64,000 bases of DNA from Pascua guehoae. Lineage: Eukaryota > Basidiomycota > Tremellomycetes > Trichosporonales > Trichosporonaceae. The stretch is taken from NCBI GenBank assembly GCA_001600415.1, contig BCJX01000006.1, forward strand, positions 627,606-691,605, read 5' to 3'. Position 1 is the stretch's first letter, and each line of letters starts with the position of its first letter. The notes under the pieces are model-generated. The model saw only the letters and a program-made list of their open reading frames with translations. It had not been told where the DNA came from and did not search any database. This document shows, one piece after another, positions 9,848 to 20,970 of the stretch. The translations under genes were made by a program, and so were the position numbers.

Positions 9848-12595
9848 ATGACAAAACCTGCAACAACACCGGTCGTCATGACAAAACATCAACCATATCC
9901 GTTCTGGTGAGTCCAAGCGGCAGCCGTGTTGCCGACGCCGGCGCCGACACTGGTGGCCCGTCAATAGTGCTAACGACCCAGGCTCGGAGGTGTGTACCCC
10001 CCGTCTCTCACCCGCGTTTGCTTCTGACTGACCTTGCTTTCCCAACTGCCAACACCCCTGCCTTCCTCGATCCCACTTCCATCGCTCCCGCTCATCTCGA
10101 TCACGCACAGGTGTCGCCGCGTCAAGTGAGTCGAGTCCTAGTCTGTGCGCCCTCCGGTGCATCCGGTTGCCGACTGCCTATCATGTCGCTCAACGGCCAT
10201 TGCTAACCGTCCCAGTGGCCGCGTGCTGCACGCACCCTCTCGATGTGATGCGTGTGTGCGTACAACCTAGCCGGGACTGGTGCTCACCCACAGGCGCTTG
10301 CAGACGTCCAAGGAGAAGATGACTCTCGGGCACGCCGTGAGGAATGTGCTGCATACGAAGGGTGAGTTGTGTATCCCAGAAAAAAAAGTTGGAATGGCCT
10401 TCCTTTTCCGTGTCCGAATGAGATGCTCCTGGCTGCGTTGGTATCGGTGTGTCCGGTCCGAAGACCTCCCGCAAGCACAGATCCCACTGCATCCTTCGGA
10501 TACCATCCCAAGCAGCCAGTACCGTGTCTATTCCGATGCGCCTGCATCCCAGAACCTCCTCCGAACATCTTGGGTGGTACAAGGTTTTATCGGTATCTCG
10601 GTGTTCGGCATTCAAGTGCACCTCCACCACAATGTCTTGCCTGCCAGACATGCCGTGCGGTGTGGCTGAGGTGCACGAGCCGGTTCCATGTCCAGTCCGA
10701 ATTGGACTGCGGTCGGAACTCGGAGTGCGGCGGGGACAGACAGGCGCTGTCGCCATCTTCCTCCTAATGGGCTGCCGCCAGATGAAATCGTGGGCAAAAC
10801 ACTGACTCCAGGCATTCGCGGGCTCTACACTGGCCTCACGGCGAGTGTGTTCCGCCAGATGACGTATAGTCTCACTAGGCTGGGCGTGTACGATGTTATC
10901 AAGGAACGGATGTCGGATAATGGTGAGTCGATGCTGTTGGCATGGGGGCGTCTGGAAGTTGTGGCGCGTGCTATCGTGGCATCGAACAGCGAAGCGGAGA
11001 CCGTCCTTGTCCGCCAGAGATGGGACGACATGAATGGCGATGGAGAAGGGACGAGAGGTATCGGCGAGTCGTGAGACTTCGCGCCGGCGTCTCAGCGCGT
11101 GTCTCGACCATGACAGCGCAGGACGGCGGGCACCGTAGGTGTGCCCTCACTGTCGCCGACTTACCGCCTCTGCCAAGTCGCGCTCGCTCCGTCTTGGTAC
11201 CGACGTGGCCCACAACGGCTGAGGCAGCGTCTCTGGCTGTCGCAGGTCGGGCTGTCGCAGCTCTGGTGTCCTGTAGCAGCCGATATGGGCCCCGATTGCC
11301 CACCCCTTCCTTCACTGTGTACTAATAGCCAGGCGCAAAGAAGCTGTCCCTGTCACAACTCACGTTCTGCGCGTCGACCGCTGGTGCCCTCGGTGGTATT
11401 GCCGGTAACCCCGCCGATGTGGTGCTCGTTCGCATGATTGCCGACTCGACCAAGCCGCCCGCTGAGCAGTTGCATTACCGCAACGCGTTCGATGGTCTGT
11501 TCCGCATGGTCAAGGAGGAGGGGGCTGGGAGCCTCTTTAGGGGTCTGATGCCAAACCTTGTGAGTGATGCGGGAATGCTAGGCTTGGGGGGAGGGTAAGC
11601 GGGCGTAGTGTGTCTGTGGGGTGTACAGAGACTGTGGGGATTGTGGCAGTGTGCAGTACGCGAGACTGCGGACGTGTGCCAGCGGCTTGAACTCGTTGGA
11701 TGCGGTTTTGCTGCAGCAACAATGTGTTGGCGGCGTGAGCCGCCTTGTGGGCCCACGGCTGTGGCTGTCGAGTGTCGCCATGACTTGTACGATGGAGTGT
11801 TCTTGCAGCTTCAACCACCATCGCCATCTGGCCGCTTGTGGCTGCTTGTCGGGGCTCCCCCCTCCCAAACTTCTCAACGCCTTGGACATCCAACCCTTCA
11901 CCGACTATCAACTAACTCCAGGTCCGCGCGGTCCTCATGAACTCGTCCCAGCTCGTGAGCTACGATACATTCAAGTCGATGCTCCTGGCCCACGGCATGG
12001 CCGACGGCCTCCCCGTGCACTTCACCGCGTCCGCGCTGGCCGGTACGGTCGCGACGACCGTGTGCTCGCCCGCCGACGTGATCCGTTCACGCGTGATGAA
12101 CAGCGCCGACCCGCTCGGGCCGATGCACGTGCTCACCGAGAGCTTGAAGCATGAAGGGCCAAGGTTTTTGTTCAAGGGTTGGCTGCCTGCATGGAGTGAG
12201 TCGGACAGGTGGCGGGAGGGAGGGGGAAGGGAGAAGGGGGGGGGGGGCTGGGAAGGAGGGTAAGGGTCGGAGGTGCTTCGAAGTGGGGCGCATTGGGTGG
12301 CGGACATGAGATCGCCCTACCACCCCCATGAACCAGCCCCGCTGAGAGACTGGTGACCATGGTGGAGCATCTCGGACCCAGCGACCAATGGCTCGGCTCA
12401 TCTCATCTGCTGTGATGGTGGTATCTCCATCCATCATTCGGGGCCCATCCCAAACCTCGCCCACAAGACCTACGCTAACCCACAGTCCGCCTCACGCCCA
12501 ACACGATCTGCATCTTCGTCTTCCTCGAGCAGCTCCGACGCGCCGTCGATATCGTCCGCGCGCGCCCCGAAGCCCCGAAGCTCGTACCCAAGTAG
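9848..12595 (+). CDS. DIC1: Mitochondrial dicarboxylate carrier (SLC25 family)
   Basis: Nine exons: 9848-9906, 9982-9989, 10111-10125, 10216-10255, 10294-10361, 10812-10922, 11333-11559, 11922-12195 and 12486-12595; 303 residues. It exchanges malate or succinate for phosphate across the inner mitochondrial membrane, by family knowledge. Three tandem carrier repeats are visible, with signature PxD/ExxR/K-type motifs THPLDVMRVRLQ, GNPADVVLVRM and CSPADVIRSRV. The second half (MNSADPLGPM ... FKGWLPAWIRLTPNTI) is diagnostic of the DIC subgroup rather than the oxaloacetate or citrate carriers. Exons 2 and 3 are 8 and 15 nt, yet together they restore the invariant FWLGGVAA start of repeat 1. All nine phases are consistent to a TAG stop. 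The intron at 10362-10811 (450 bp) is the longest. A G-run lies in intron 8 near 12237. Confidence 0.92.
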
Positions 12596-13544
12596 GCCGC
12601 GAGCGTGAGCCGTGGGACAGGGTAGCAATCTTTCGTTGGAGTCAGCTGCCACCTCGGCCGGTCCTACTAACAGCACTTGGATCCGACCTGAACAGCGTTT
12701 TGTCCGTCCACCAAGCTGTCACCCGTGTCGCTCTATCAACCCCACTCTTTGATGCCCCATCACTCTATCCCCCATTCCTATCCCCAATTCCCATTCCCAC
12801 TTCCCCATCCACAATGCCACTCGCCCTTCCCCCACCCCATCGTGTCCTCATCTGCCTCGTTTTGGTTCCATCTTGGTATCTTTCCTGCGTGCGCACTTCC
12901 GGTCCACTTCGTCCGCCCCCCATAGACAACGCAGCCGCTCAGCCGGCCCAATGTACTACCTGCAGCATGCATACGCATTGATCTTTACCGAGAGAGCGGG
13001 TGATTGGCCCCGGTCGCGATGTTGGCAGTCCGCCTCCACGCGGCTAGCTACCGTTGACGGCGGCGGAACCGTTAGTTGCAGCATTCGCAAGCGCACAGCC
13101 ATACATGACCTTGTTCATCGCTCCCCTTGCTTGATGAACATGACGCACGCCCTCGTCTGCTCGCTCCATTTACTTGATGAACTTGACACCCCCCCCCCCC
13201 CCCCCCCCNNNNNNNNNNNNNNNNNNNNNNNNNCCCCCCCCAAGCCTGCTCTCTGCGCCTCCTGCACGCCATCCACTACCCAAGGCCACAATGAGCGAAT
13301 GAGCAAGTGAGCAAGTGAGCAAGTGCAAAACAAGCAAAGATGCAAACCGTCCATGCTATAATACAGTGTGCCACGACAGTACCCCGCGCCGACCACAGGC
13401 GGGTGTCCTCCGTGCCCTCCACCACGTCGCCAACCCCACGCCTTCTATCACTCCGCCGCGATCCCGCGCAAACATGCAGTCTACTGTACCGCCCCTCCGC
13501 TCTTCCGCTCTTCCGCCTCGCATCACGTCTGTGTGCCCCGCCAA
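12596..13544. other. Intergenic, with a poly-C-flanked assembly gap
   Basis: Lies between the convergent ends of the carrier and the CX9C gene. It holds short CCCAxTxCC-type pyrimidine repeats at 12750-12840 and the gap annotated separately. No gene recognised. Confidence 0.6.
13190..13241. other. Assembly gap (25 N) inside a poly-C tract
   Basis: Nineteen or so C residues precede 25 N at 13209-13233, and eight C residues follow. The true tract length is unknown. Open frames that cross it read poly-Pro or poly-Gly and are artefacts. Confidence 0.95.
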
Positions 13545-14613
13545 CTACCACTTTCGCCCAAACGCCTTCTGCGGGTTAGGATGATACGAGGCGGCCGACG
13601 CACCTGGACACACTCGCGGAAGGCGCGGAACTCGTCGGCGCACATGTCGCGCGTCACTTCGGTGTAGTTTTTGCCAATGCAGGCGCCGTAGGTTAGGGAC
13701 TGGGGTTAGAGACGGTGTGTGTGTGGGGGGGGGGGGAGGAAGATGGGGACGGTGGCAGGACCAGGACGCGGGCAGGACAGTGAGAGGCAGGCCAAGACAG
13801 GGCAGGGAAACGTGAGAGGCGGGACAAGGAGAGGACAGGGCGAGGACGGGGGCAGGACAAGGCCAGATGCGAGGACTGGCGAGAGGATAGGCCATAGAGG
13901 GGAGGTGGCCAGGCCAAGCCATGCCATGCCACTGCAAAATAGCAGGGCCAAGTGACGAGTCATGCGCGGGCCGACTGTGCGTGACTGACAACCGGCGTGA
14001 GTCGACATGCTCTAGTCCGAGCCAGGCGTTCTACGAGCCTCTCCAGGGCTCTGGGTGGGGGTCACACTCGGCCTCGGCGACGGAGTAGGAGTCGCAGTCA
14101 CAGTTGCAGTCGCAGTCGCAGTCGTAGCCGGGCTAGGGCTTGGATTCGGTCACCGATTCGGTCTCCGCCCTTGGACCCGGACTTGGACTCGGACTAGGAC
14201 TCAGACTCGGACTCGGACTGGACTCGGACTGGCGCGGACTGGCCCCGGAACAGTCTTTGCTCAAGCGCTCACTCGCTCCCCCTCATGCGCCCTCTCCTGC
14301 GCCTGCTCCAACTCCCACTCCAACTCCCGCTCCAACGACAACCCCCGCTCCAACGCCAACGCCAACTTCAGCTCCAACGACAACTCCTGCTCCAACGCCA
14401 ACGTCAACGCCAACTCCGGCTCCAACTCCGGCTCCAACTCCGGCTCCAACTTCGGCTCCAACTCCGGCTCCAACTCCTGCACCACCTCCAAGTTCAGCTC
14501 CCAACCCCCAAACAACCCCCCCCGGCACGCACCTGCTTAGCACACGACTGACTCGCACGCGCGAGCGTCTTGAGCGGCGTCTTGTCGGCAAACGAGGCGC
14601 GGGCAGCGGGCAT
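13545..14613 (-). CDS. Twin CX9C mitochondrial intermembrane-space protein, NDUFAF8-like
   Basis: Minus-strand exons 14613-14533, 13699-13604 and 13568-13545 encode only 66 residues. The protein has two perfect CX9C pairs, C24-x9-C34 and C47-x9-C57, in a helix-turn-helix CHCH arrangement; such proteins are imported and oxidised by Mia40 in the intermembrane space. The phrase YGACIGKNY ... CADEFRAFRECVQKAFGRKW resembles the complex I assembly factor NDUFAF8 (C17orf89) family in length and in the second helix; the family name is a tentative match from memory. The twin-cysteine geometry itself is certain if the splicing is right. All three exons are phase 0, and the 3' splice sites have CTAAC branch sites. 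Because it is so short and split by an 833-bp intron, the gene is easy to miss. Confidence 0.7.
14080..14510. repeat. Minisatellite-like low-complexity tracts inside the CX9C gene's intron
   Basis: Three blocks are visible on the plus strand: GTCGCAGTCACAGTTGCAG-type units at 14088-14130, GGACTCGGACT-type hexamers at about 14170-14230, and GCTCCAACTCC-type 12-mers at 14300-14490. Long open frames on both strands (206 and 185 codons) are produced by the repeat and are not genes. Confidence 0.85.
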
Positions 14614-15344
14614 GTTTGTGCTTTGAAGTATGTGACAACAGGTACTCGCAGTCGAGCCCGGCCTCGACTTTGGACTGGCGGGCCCGGTGGAGGGCGTGGA
14701 GACAATTTGGTCCCGGAGAAACGCACTATGAGGGCGTCATCGACTTGTCGGATTTCGTAGTGTGTTTTTCGGGGGTGTGGAATAGGCACCATGGTTGCTC
14801 CGCGGGTCGGTTTGGAGGATTGTGCGTTTCTACCTTCCACTCACCCCCTCAGCCCAGCCATGCCAGCCAGCAGCTAGGCCAGCCAATGGCTGCACGGCTG
14901 TATCGAGCGGGACAAGGCACACGCGCCATCCCACCCGCACAAGCACAAACAAGCGACCGTGTACCCCGCACCATAAACGCGTAACCGCGGACATGACGGG
15001 TCTTCGCAGCCGATCGCTAACTCGCACTACTGTATCCCTCGCCAGCTCGCAAGCGTCGCTCGGCGTCGCTCGGCGTGCCGCACCGACCCGCGAGCGCATG
15101 ACGTATCCGACTTCTGACGCTTCTGACCCATGACCCCACTCTCGCTCTCTCGCTCTCTCGCTCTCTCGCTCTCTCGCCCTTGGTGTACAGGTGCAATGCG
15201 CCCATCTGCCCACCCTGCTATACTCCTTACACTCATGCTGTCCATCTCCTCCTCGTCCCACTCATACACAGTACGTGATCGTACTCTACTAAAGCTCTCG
15301 AACAGTCAACCTCGCCGTACTCGACGTATTCAAGCGGACACACA
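14614..15344. other. Divergent intergenic region (CX9C gene / lectin)
   Basis: No gene recognised. A (CTCTCGCT)n tract at 15138-15178 is the only repeat seen. Presumed promoters of both flanking genes. Confidence 0.55.
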
Positions 15345-16957
15345 ATGCTCACCCACGCCCTCGCCCTCGCCCTCCTCGGGACCGCGGCGGCCGTCCAGAT
15401 CCACCCGTATGGGCGCGACGACCTCTGCATGGATGTCCAGGGCGCCGTGTTTGCGGCCGGCACGCCTGTTCAGATGTACGTTAAAGGAGTCGTGGGTGGT
15501 GCTGGGCGCGTCGAGGCACGTCGTGGCACGTCGAGGGGCACGTCGGTGGGGGTAGTGCAGACACGTTCATTATCGGGTGCTGTGGTTGGGGTACTGGGGT
15601 AATTGCAGTATTCTCGTGGCGACACAGCACCAACAAGACTGGACTGTCTGCTCGCCTCGTCTTGTCGTCGTCTTGGTCTTGTCGTCGTCTTGTCGTCGTC
15701 TTGTCCTGTGCTTTGCTTCCGCCTCGCCTCTGCTTTCCTTGCGCCTCATCTCTGCTCTCCTTGCGCGGCTTGCTCCTGTCCGCACTCGCCATCCGAGCGT
15801 GCCGTTGCCTGCCACCTTGTGTCCCAGCTCGCCTCCGGCCCCGTGACCGCGACTTGCTTGCTTCCCCAGTCCTCATCCCCACACCACACCACACACACAC
15901 CACACACCACAACCCACACCACAACTCACACCACACAACCCACACCACACACCACTAACACCCGCAGCTGGGAGTGCAACGGCACACCGGCGCAAAACTG
16001 GGAGTTTGGCGCGTTTGGCAATACCGACCAGTGGCGCGTGGTTGGCACCGACTACTGCATGAAGTTTGATGGTGGTGAGTGGTAGATTTTGTTTTTATTT
16101 TCGAGAGTTGGCTCGAGAGTTTCCTCGAGAGTTGCCTCGAGATCTCGAGAAGCGTCACCCGTGCTGTCAGAAGGGGTAGTCTGGCGGCCTGACAGTCTGG
16201 CAGTCCCCCGCGCTGGCGGTCGGGGTCTGGCGGTGTGGCGCTCTGGCAGTGTGGCGCTCTGGTCTGGCAGTGCACCACACCTCTCGCGCCCGCTCTCCGC
16301 AACCTTGCCCGCCGGACGCCACCATTTGTCACGACGGGCGATCGGCAGGCCGGCGCTCTAGTCTGGCAGTCTACCACCCGAGCCCAGCTCTATACCCCCG
16401 CCCCGCAGGACACCACAACCACCCCTCTCCGCCCCACGACCAAGCACACACTGACACCAGGCGGCCGACCGGGGGTCAAGATGGTCCTGAACGGCTGCGG
16501 CGCCATCCCCGCCAACAATGGCTGGGCGCTCAATGCGACACACCACTGGATTATCAATAATAGCCGCTATGGGAGTGAGTCGACGTGGGGCCCTGGGATG
16601 GATTGGGCCCGAGGATTTGGGCAGCGAGGCCCGGAGGGGGCAGGTGGGGAAGTGAGGGGTCGTGGCTGGGTGGGGTCGAGTCTCGGTACATCGACAGCCG
16701 ACGTCGCCTAGTCCCCTGTCGACTGGCTCCCCTCACCACCCAGTGGCCTGGGGGGCCACACCACACCGCCGCACCGCACGTTGCTGCACCCGTCTCCACT
16801 CACTTTCCCCGTTTTAGATCCTCCTCCCCTCCCCCATCATCCCCTGACACCAGCGTACGCGCTCGACCTGACCGACGGCGGCGAGTACAGCGGCAACCAG
16901 CTCCAGGTCTGGAACCACGACCCGTGCAACGCCAACCAGCTGTGGTCGTGGGCTTGA
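15345..16957 (+). CDS. Secreted ricin B-type (beta-trefoil) lectin-like protein 1
   Basis: Exons 15345-15475, 15968-16074, 16461-16574 and 16854-16957 give 151 residues. A signal peptide is evident at the N-terminus (MLTHALALALLGTAAA). The mature protein has beta-trefoil hallmarks: IHPYGRDDLCMDVQ ... GTPVQIWECNGTPAQNW, then a VLNGC repeat, then LQVWNHDPCNANQLWSW at the C-terminus, so QxW motifs close at least two lobes. Ricin-type domains normally bind sugars such as galactose or xylan. A single domain with no fused enzyme suggests an extracellular sugar-binding protein; the ligand is unknown. The first intron (492 bp) ends in an ACC/CAC-rich tract at 15880-15957. Intron positions and phases of the first and last introns match those of the paralog at 53.6-54.4 kb. 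Confidence 0.8.
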
Positions 16958-17567
16958 TCCAGCCGACGACTGTTGCCGAGCTCTGGCGGTTGATGGACTT
17001 TTCGGGGATACGTTGGGCCATGGTGGCGCAGCTGCGTGATGAGTGGTATAGCAGACGATGTGGGTGGGAAATGTGATACAATGCTAGGATGGAGCTCGCG
17101 GCCGTCGACCTTGTATATCTCCATTTCTGGGGCGCCCACGCGCTCCTAGTAAACATGGGCGAGGTTAGGAGCAGTGCGTACGTAGCCCGGGACATGCGCG
17201 GCTGGTAGTGTACCGAGCGTCTGCCCCACTCCTTGCCACATTGTTGACACTGGCGCGTCGTGTCAGTTGGCTCGTCATCGCGCAACAGGTCAAACTTCAA
17301 TTGCCCAATGTGGACCATTTGCACCCCACCTCGACGTCGCACGCATCCTTCCCCGGTGCCGCATCGTCAGACGACACGACCCAGCTCACTGCACGCGGCG
17401 CACACCCCCAACTACTCACCCGCGTGCATGACACGATACATCCGGGTATACTGATTGTTACATGCCCCACGCCATGGCATGGGGCCCAGCAGCCCACCGG
17501 CTGCCGGCTAGTGTTGCTTCTCGCACGAGGACCGGACACGACGACACGACGCGAGCTGCGGGCCAGC
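16958..17567. other. Convergent intergenic region (lectin 1 / YPK1)
   Basis: About 600 bp between two 3' ends. Nothing recognised apart from presumed 3' UTRs. Confidence 0.6.
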
Positions 17568-20179
17568 CTAGTAGCGGCCAACCGACTCGCCGAGGGGAGA
17601 GACGCTCCATGAAAAGCCCTCAAACTGCTGCTGGACCGTCTGCGACAGGTGCGAGTCGGGCACGACCGAGTCCTGCGGCACCTCGGAGGTAAACTCTTCG
17701 TCAAAGTTTGACGTGTCAATGGCGCTCGCGACGGCGGGCTTGAACGGAGGCGGAATCTTCTTGGCCATGAGCTTCTTAAAGTCAATGTGGCGCGCAAAGA
17801 AGGGGTGGTCCTTGATCTCCTGTGCGCCGTTGACACCCAGGCGGCGCGATGGGTCGCGGTCCAACAGGCGCGTGAGGAGTGACCGCGCCTCCGAGCCAAC
17901 GTCGTCGGGGAAGCGCAGGGGGTCGGACAGAATCTTGCGGTACATTTCGTTTGTGTTCTCGTCGTAAAAGGGAGGCAGGCCAGTGAGCTGGTGTCAGTGG
18001 TGTTCTGGGTTGGGTCTGAGGCGGGGCAGGCGGAGGCGGAACCAGCGCGAGGTGGAACATGGGTACTCCTTCTACTGCCTGTGCCCACACCTCCAGTCAC
18101 CCCACGCGAGCCACAACTCACCATCTCATACAGCAACACACCCAGGGTCCACCAGTCGACACACTTGGTGTACCCGTGTCCTGACAGGAGCTCTGGCGCG
18201 AGGTACTCTGGGGTGCCGCAGAATGTGTTTGTAGTCTCGTTGGCGTTCATGTTGAGCTTGCACAGACCGAAATCGCACAGCGCAATGTGGCCCGTGTAGT
18301 CGAGAAGAATGTTCTCGGGCTTGAGGTCGCGGTACACGACGTTGAAGCTGTGGAGGTGTTCGAGAGCGAGGAGGAGCTCGGCCGCGTAGAAGCGCGAGCG
18401 CGTCTCATTAAACTTGCCCTCGCGCTGCAGGTGGTGGAAGAGCTCCCCGCCGTTGATAAACGCGAGGACGAGGTAGAGCTTTTCCTTGCTCTGGAACGAA
18501 AACTTGAGGGGCACGACGAATGGGTTGTTCACTTGTGCGAGGACGGTGCGCTCCGCGAGCGTGTGCGTCACCTCGGACCGTGACACAATGTGTGCCTTGC
18601 GGATCGTCTTGAGCGCGTAGATACGGAGCGTGTCGCGCTTGCGGACCTGCATGACCTGGGGAGTGAGCACTAAGCACAGTAGATATACCGGGGAGGATAG
18701 AATGGGAACGCTGTGGGCCGAGTCTTGGTGTGAGGGCCGTGGGAGCACCTCATGCGTGCCTCACGGAGATTGGTGCCCGAGCAACCGGTACTCGTCACTG
18801 TTTCTCCACCGACACCCTCATCCCTCCCCGATACGCCGCTGCTCACCTTTCCAAACGAGCCCTTTCCAATGACCTTGAGGAGCTCAAACGAGTCAATCGT
18901 GAGTGGTTGGCCCTGTGCGGGCTTGAACGAGACCTGGACGTGGATGGCGCCCGAGCCGCTCGAGATTGGGATCCACTCGTCGGTGAGGCGATTGCTCTCG
19001 AGATCGGGGATGAAGCGGATCCCACCGAGCGCAAGGTCGGCGTTACCCATGTCGGAGGCTGCGCCCGACTTGGGCGGCGCGGTGCGGAGGTACGCGTTGA
19101 CGCTAATGTCCGAGATACGGCTCACGTCGAATGTGGCACTGTACATCCACACGGGGTTGTTCAGGTCGCCGCCCAAGGCGTCGACGAGCACCTCGTTCTT
19201 GTCGAATTCGAGAACGACATATGGGAGCCACCACAGCTGCTTGCGTGCGAGCTGGTCGCGCGACGAAGACGTCATGCGCTGGTGCGTCCGGATCTGGGGC
19301 GATGTGGAAAGCGAGGATGACAGCGCCGACGTGGGGTGCTGCTGCAGTGCAGTCTGCACTGCTGGGGGCACCGGGACTGTTTCGAGTTAGTACACGGCTC
19401 CATTGTCGCCGAGCGATTCTTGTGCGTGTTGCAACTTGGCACAAAATCGACACTGCGATACTAGCGCCCAAACTGTGGCAGTGCCATGTTTATGCAATGA
19501 CGACGCATGCCACGCAGCCACCAACGCGTAGTCTCCAACACGATGGCGATGCGCAACGTGCGCGCGTCAGGCACCACTACGATGCACCACCACAGATGGC
19601 CACACGGCCTCTCTCTCTCATTCTGTGTGTCTAGACGTGTGTGCCCACTCACCTCCTTGGGGCAGGCTCAGGCCCTTGCCAGCCGTGACGCGAATACGCA
19701 GCATACCGCTGCGCGCGACGGGCGGTGTGGGCGTGGGGGTCGATGCACCGGTCCGCTCCCCTGGGCGGGGGTTGCCCGGGGTGGGCGTCGTGGAGCGGCT
19801 GTCTGAGGCTGAAGGCGTGTGGGATTTGGACGACAGCAGTCCACTATCCTTGAATTCTGTATTACGAAGCAGATCATCGTCGGGGATCCGAGATTGGGAG
19901 CGGCAGCAACGAGAATAGCCGGGCAAGCGGCGGCGGCGGCAAATGAGGAGCGTAGCGGCGACAGTGATGCGCGCGTGGACGCGTGGGGGACAAGGTAGGG
20001 GCGCGTGGAGATGCGGAAACGGTCGGGAGCGGCGGTGGTGCGGTGATGGCGGTATGTGTCAGACGTGTTCAGATGGGCAAGTATTGGTGGTGGTGGGTGT
20101 GTCAGCGCGTCTCTCCAGCGTACGCCGACTCGTCTTGGGCTCTCGCAGGCTACGTACTCTTGCCAATCTTCCAGGACAT
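17568..20179 (-). CDS. YPK1: AGC-family serine/threonine kinase, Ypk1/SGK ortholog
   Basis: Minus-strand exons 20179-20158, 19856-19653, 19376-18847, 18655-18122 and 17987-17568 give 569 residues. Ypk1 kinases act downstream of TORC2 and PDK1 in control of membrane lipids and stress at the plasma membrane. Seen in order: the 22-nt first exon encoding MSWKIGK; a Ser/Thr/Pro-rich stretch; a C2-like region ([16 protein letters not shown] ... [17 protein letters not shown]); the glycine loop GKGSFGKV; the lysine in YALKTIRK; the catalytic loop [18 protein letters not shown]; the T-loop [16 protein letters not shown]; and a C-terminal hydrophobic motif FEGFSW, the expected TORC2 phosphosite region. 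Length and architecture are full. Intron 1 is about 300 bp. All phases agree. Confidence 0.93.
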
Positions 20180-20970
20180 GTTGGGTAGATGAATGAGGGG
20201 CAGGTGGTGGTGGTACGAGGGACGTGGAAGACGAGCTGAAGCGCGTCGGGTTCGGGAGGTGGGCGAGCGGTGCCAGATGCCAGCCAAGTGGGCGGTGCCT
20301 GCGCAGTTGTGGGGTGGTGAGCGATGGGGGGCGTGGACGCGGTGGGCGAAAAGCGATGCAATAGGAGTGGGAGGGAGAAGAGACGAGTAGTGTAGTGTAG
20401 ATGTATGCGGTGGGGGGGGGAGAGATGAGGACGTGACGCGGGAGAGGAGGCAAGAGGAGAGCAATAAGAGGCAACGACGAGACGACGACGCGAGACGAGA
20501 CGAGACGAGACGAGACGCGAGAGGGGGCCATCAAGCAAGGAGGCAGCCATGCAGCACGCGGGCCAGGACGGAGTACGCACCCAGGGCCCACAACCCCAAA
20601 ACCAAGGCACAAGTCTAATCGTGCCTGTCAAATCGCCTCCTAAACGGTTTAGCGGAATCAAATAATTCAATTAGAAATCACCTCACTAGTCATTTGATGT
20701 GACGATCGCCTGTTGACCTTGTTGACAGACGACGAGACAGAGGCCGAGACAGGGTGAGGGGTGCACACTCGAAACCCTGCAAAGCTCAAAGCCACCACCC
20801 AGCCTGCCGGTCCCGCGACGCTCGGTCTCTGCGTCCCCGCTACTCGCCGAGCGCCTATCCCTCCATCTACTGCTCGTCGACGCCTCCGGCGTCCACCCGA
20901 CATCGTCAGACTCCACGTTCTACACTGTATGCATGCGAATCAGGCCGCGAGGGCACCACACGACGTCGCC
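20180..20970. other. Upstream region of YPK1 / downstream of SAP18-like gene
   Basis: Transcription of both neighbours is leftward, so this holds the YPK1 promoter/leader and the SAP18-like 3' end. GACGA repeats occur at 20477-20520. No gene recognised; long minus-strand frames here read through intron 1 of YPK1. Confidence 0.55.

Noticed and set aside
14140..14760. A 206-codon Ala/Pro/Thr repeat protein (plus) and a 185-codon Val/Gly/Ala repeat protein (minus)
   Set aside because: Both arise from a short-period repeat lying inside the intron of the CX9C gene; there is no splice or start support.
17297..18748. A 483-codon minus-strand frame
   Set aside because: It is the YPK1 kinase exon read on through the 18121-17988 intron and out of the true frame, missing the FxxFSW end that the spliced model restores.
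19668..20612. A 314-codon minus-strand frame upstream of YPK1
   Set aside because: It spans intron 1 and the leader of YPK1, out of frame with exon 2, with Ser/Pro/His-rich composition and no motif.
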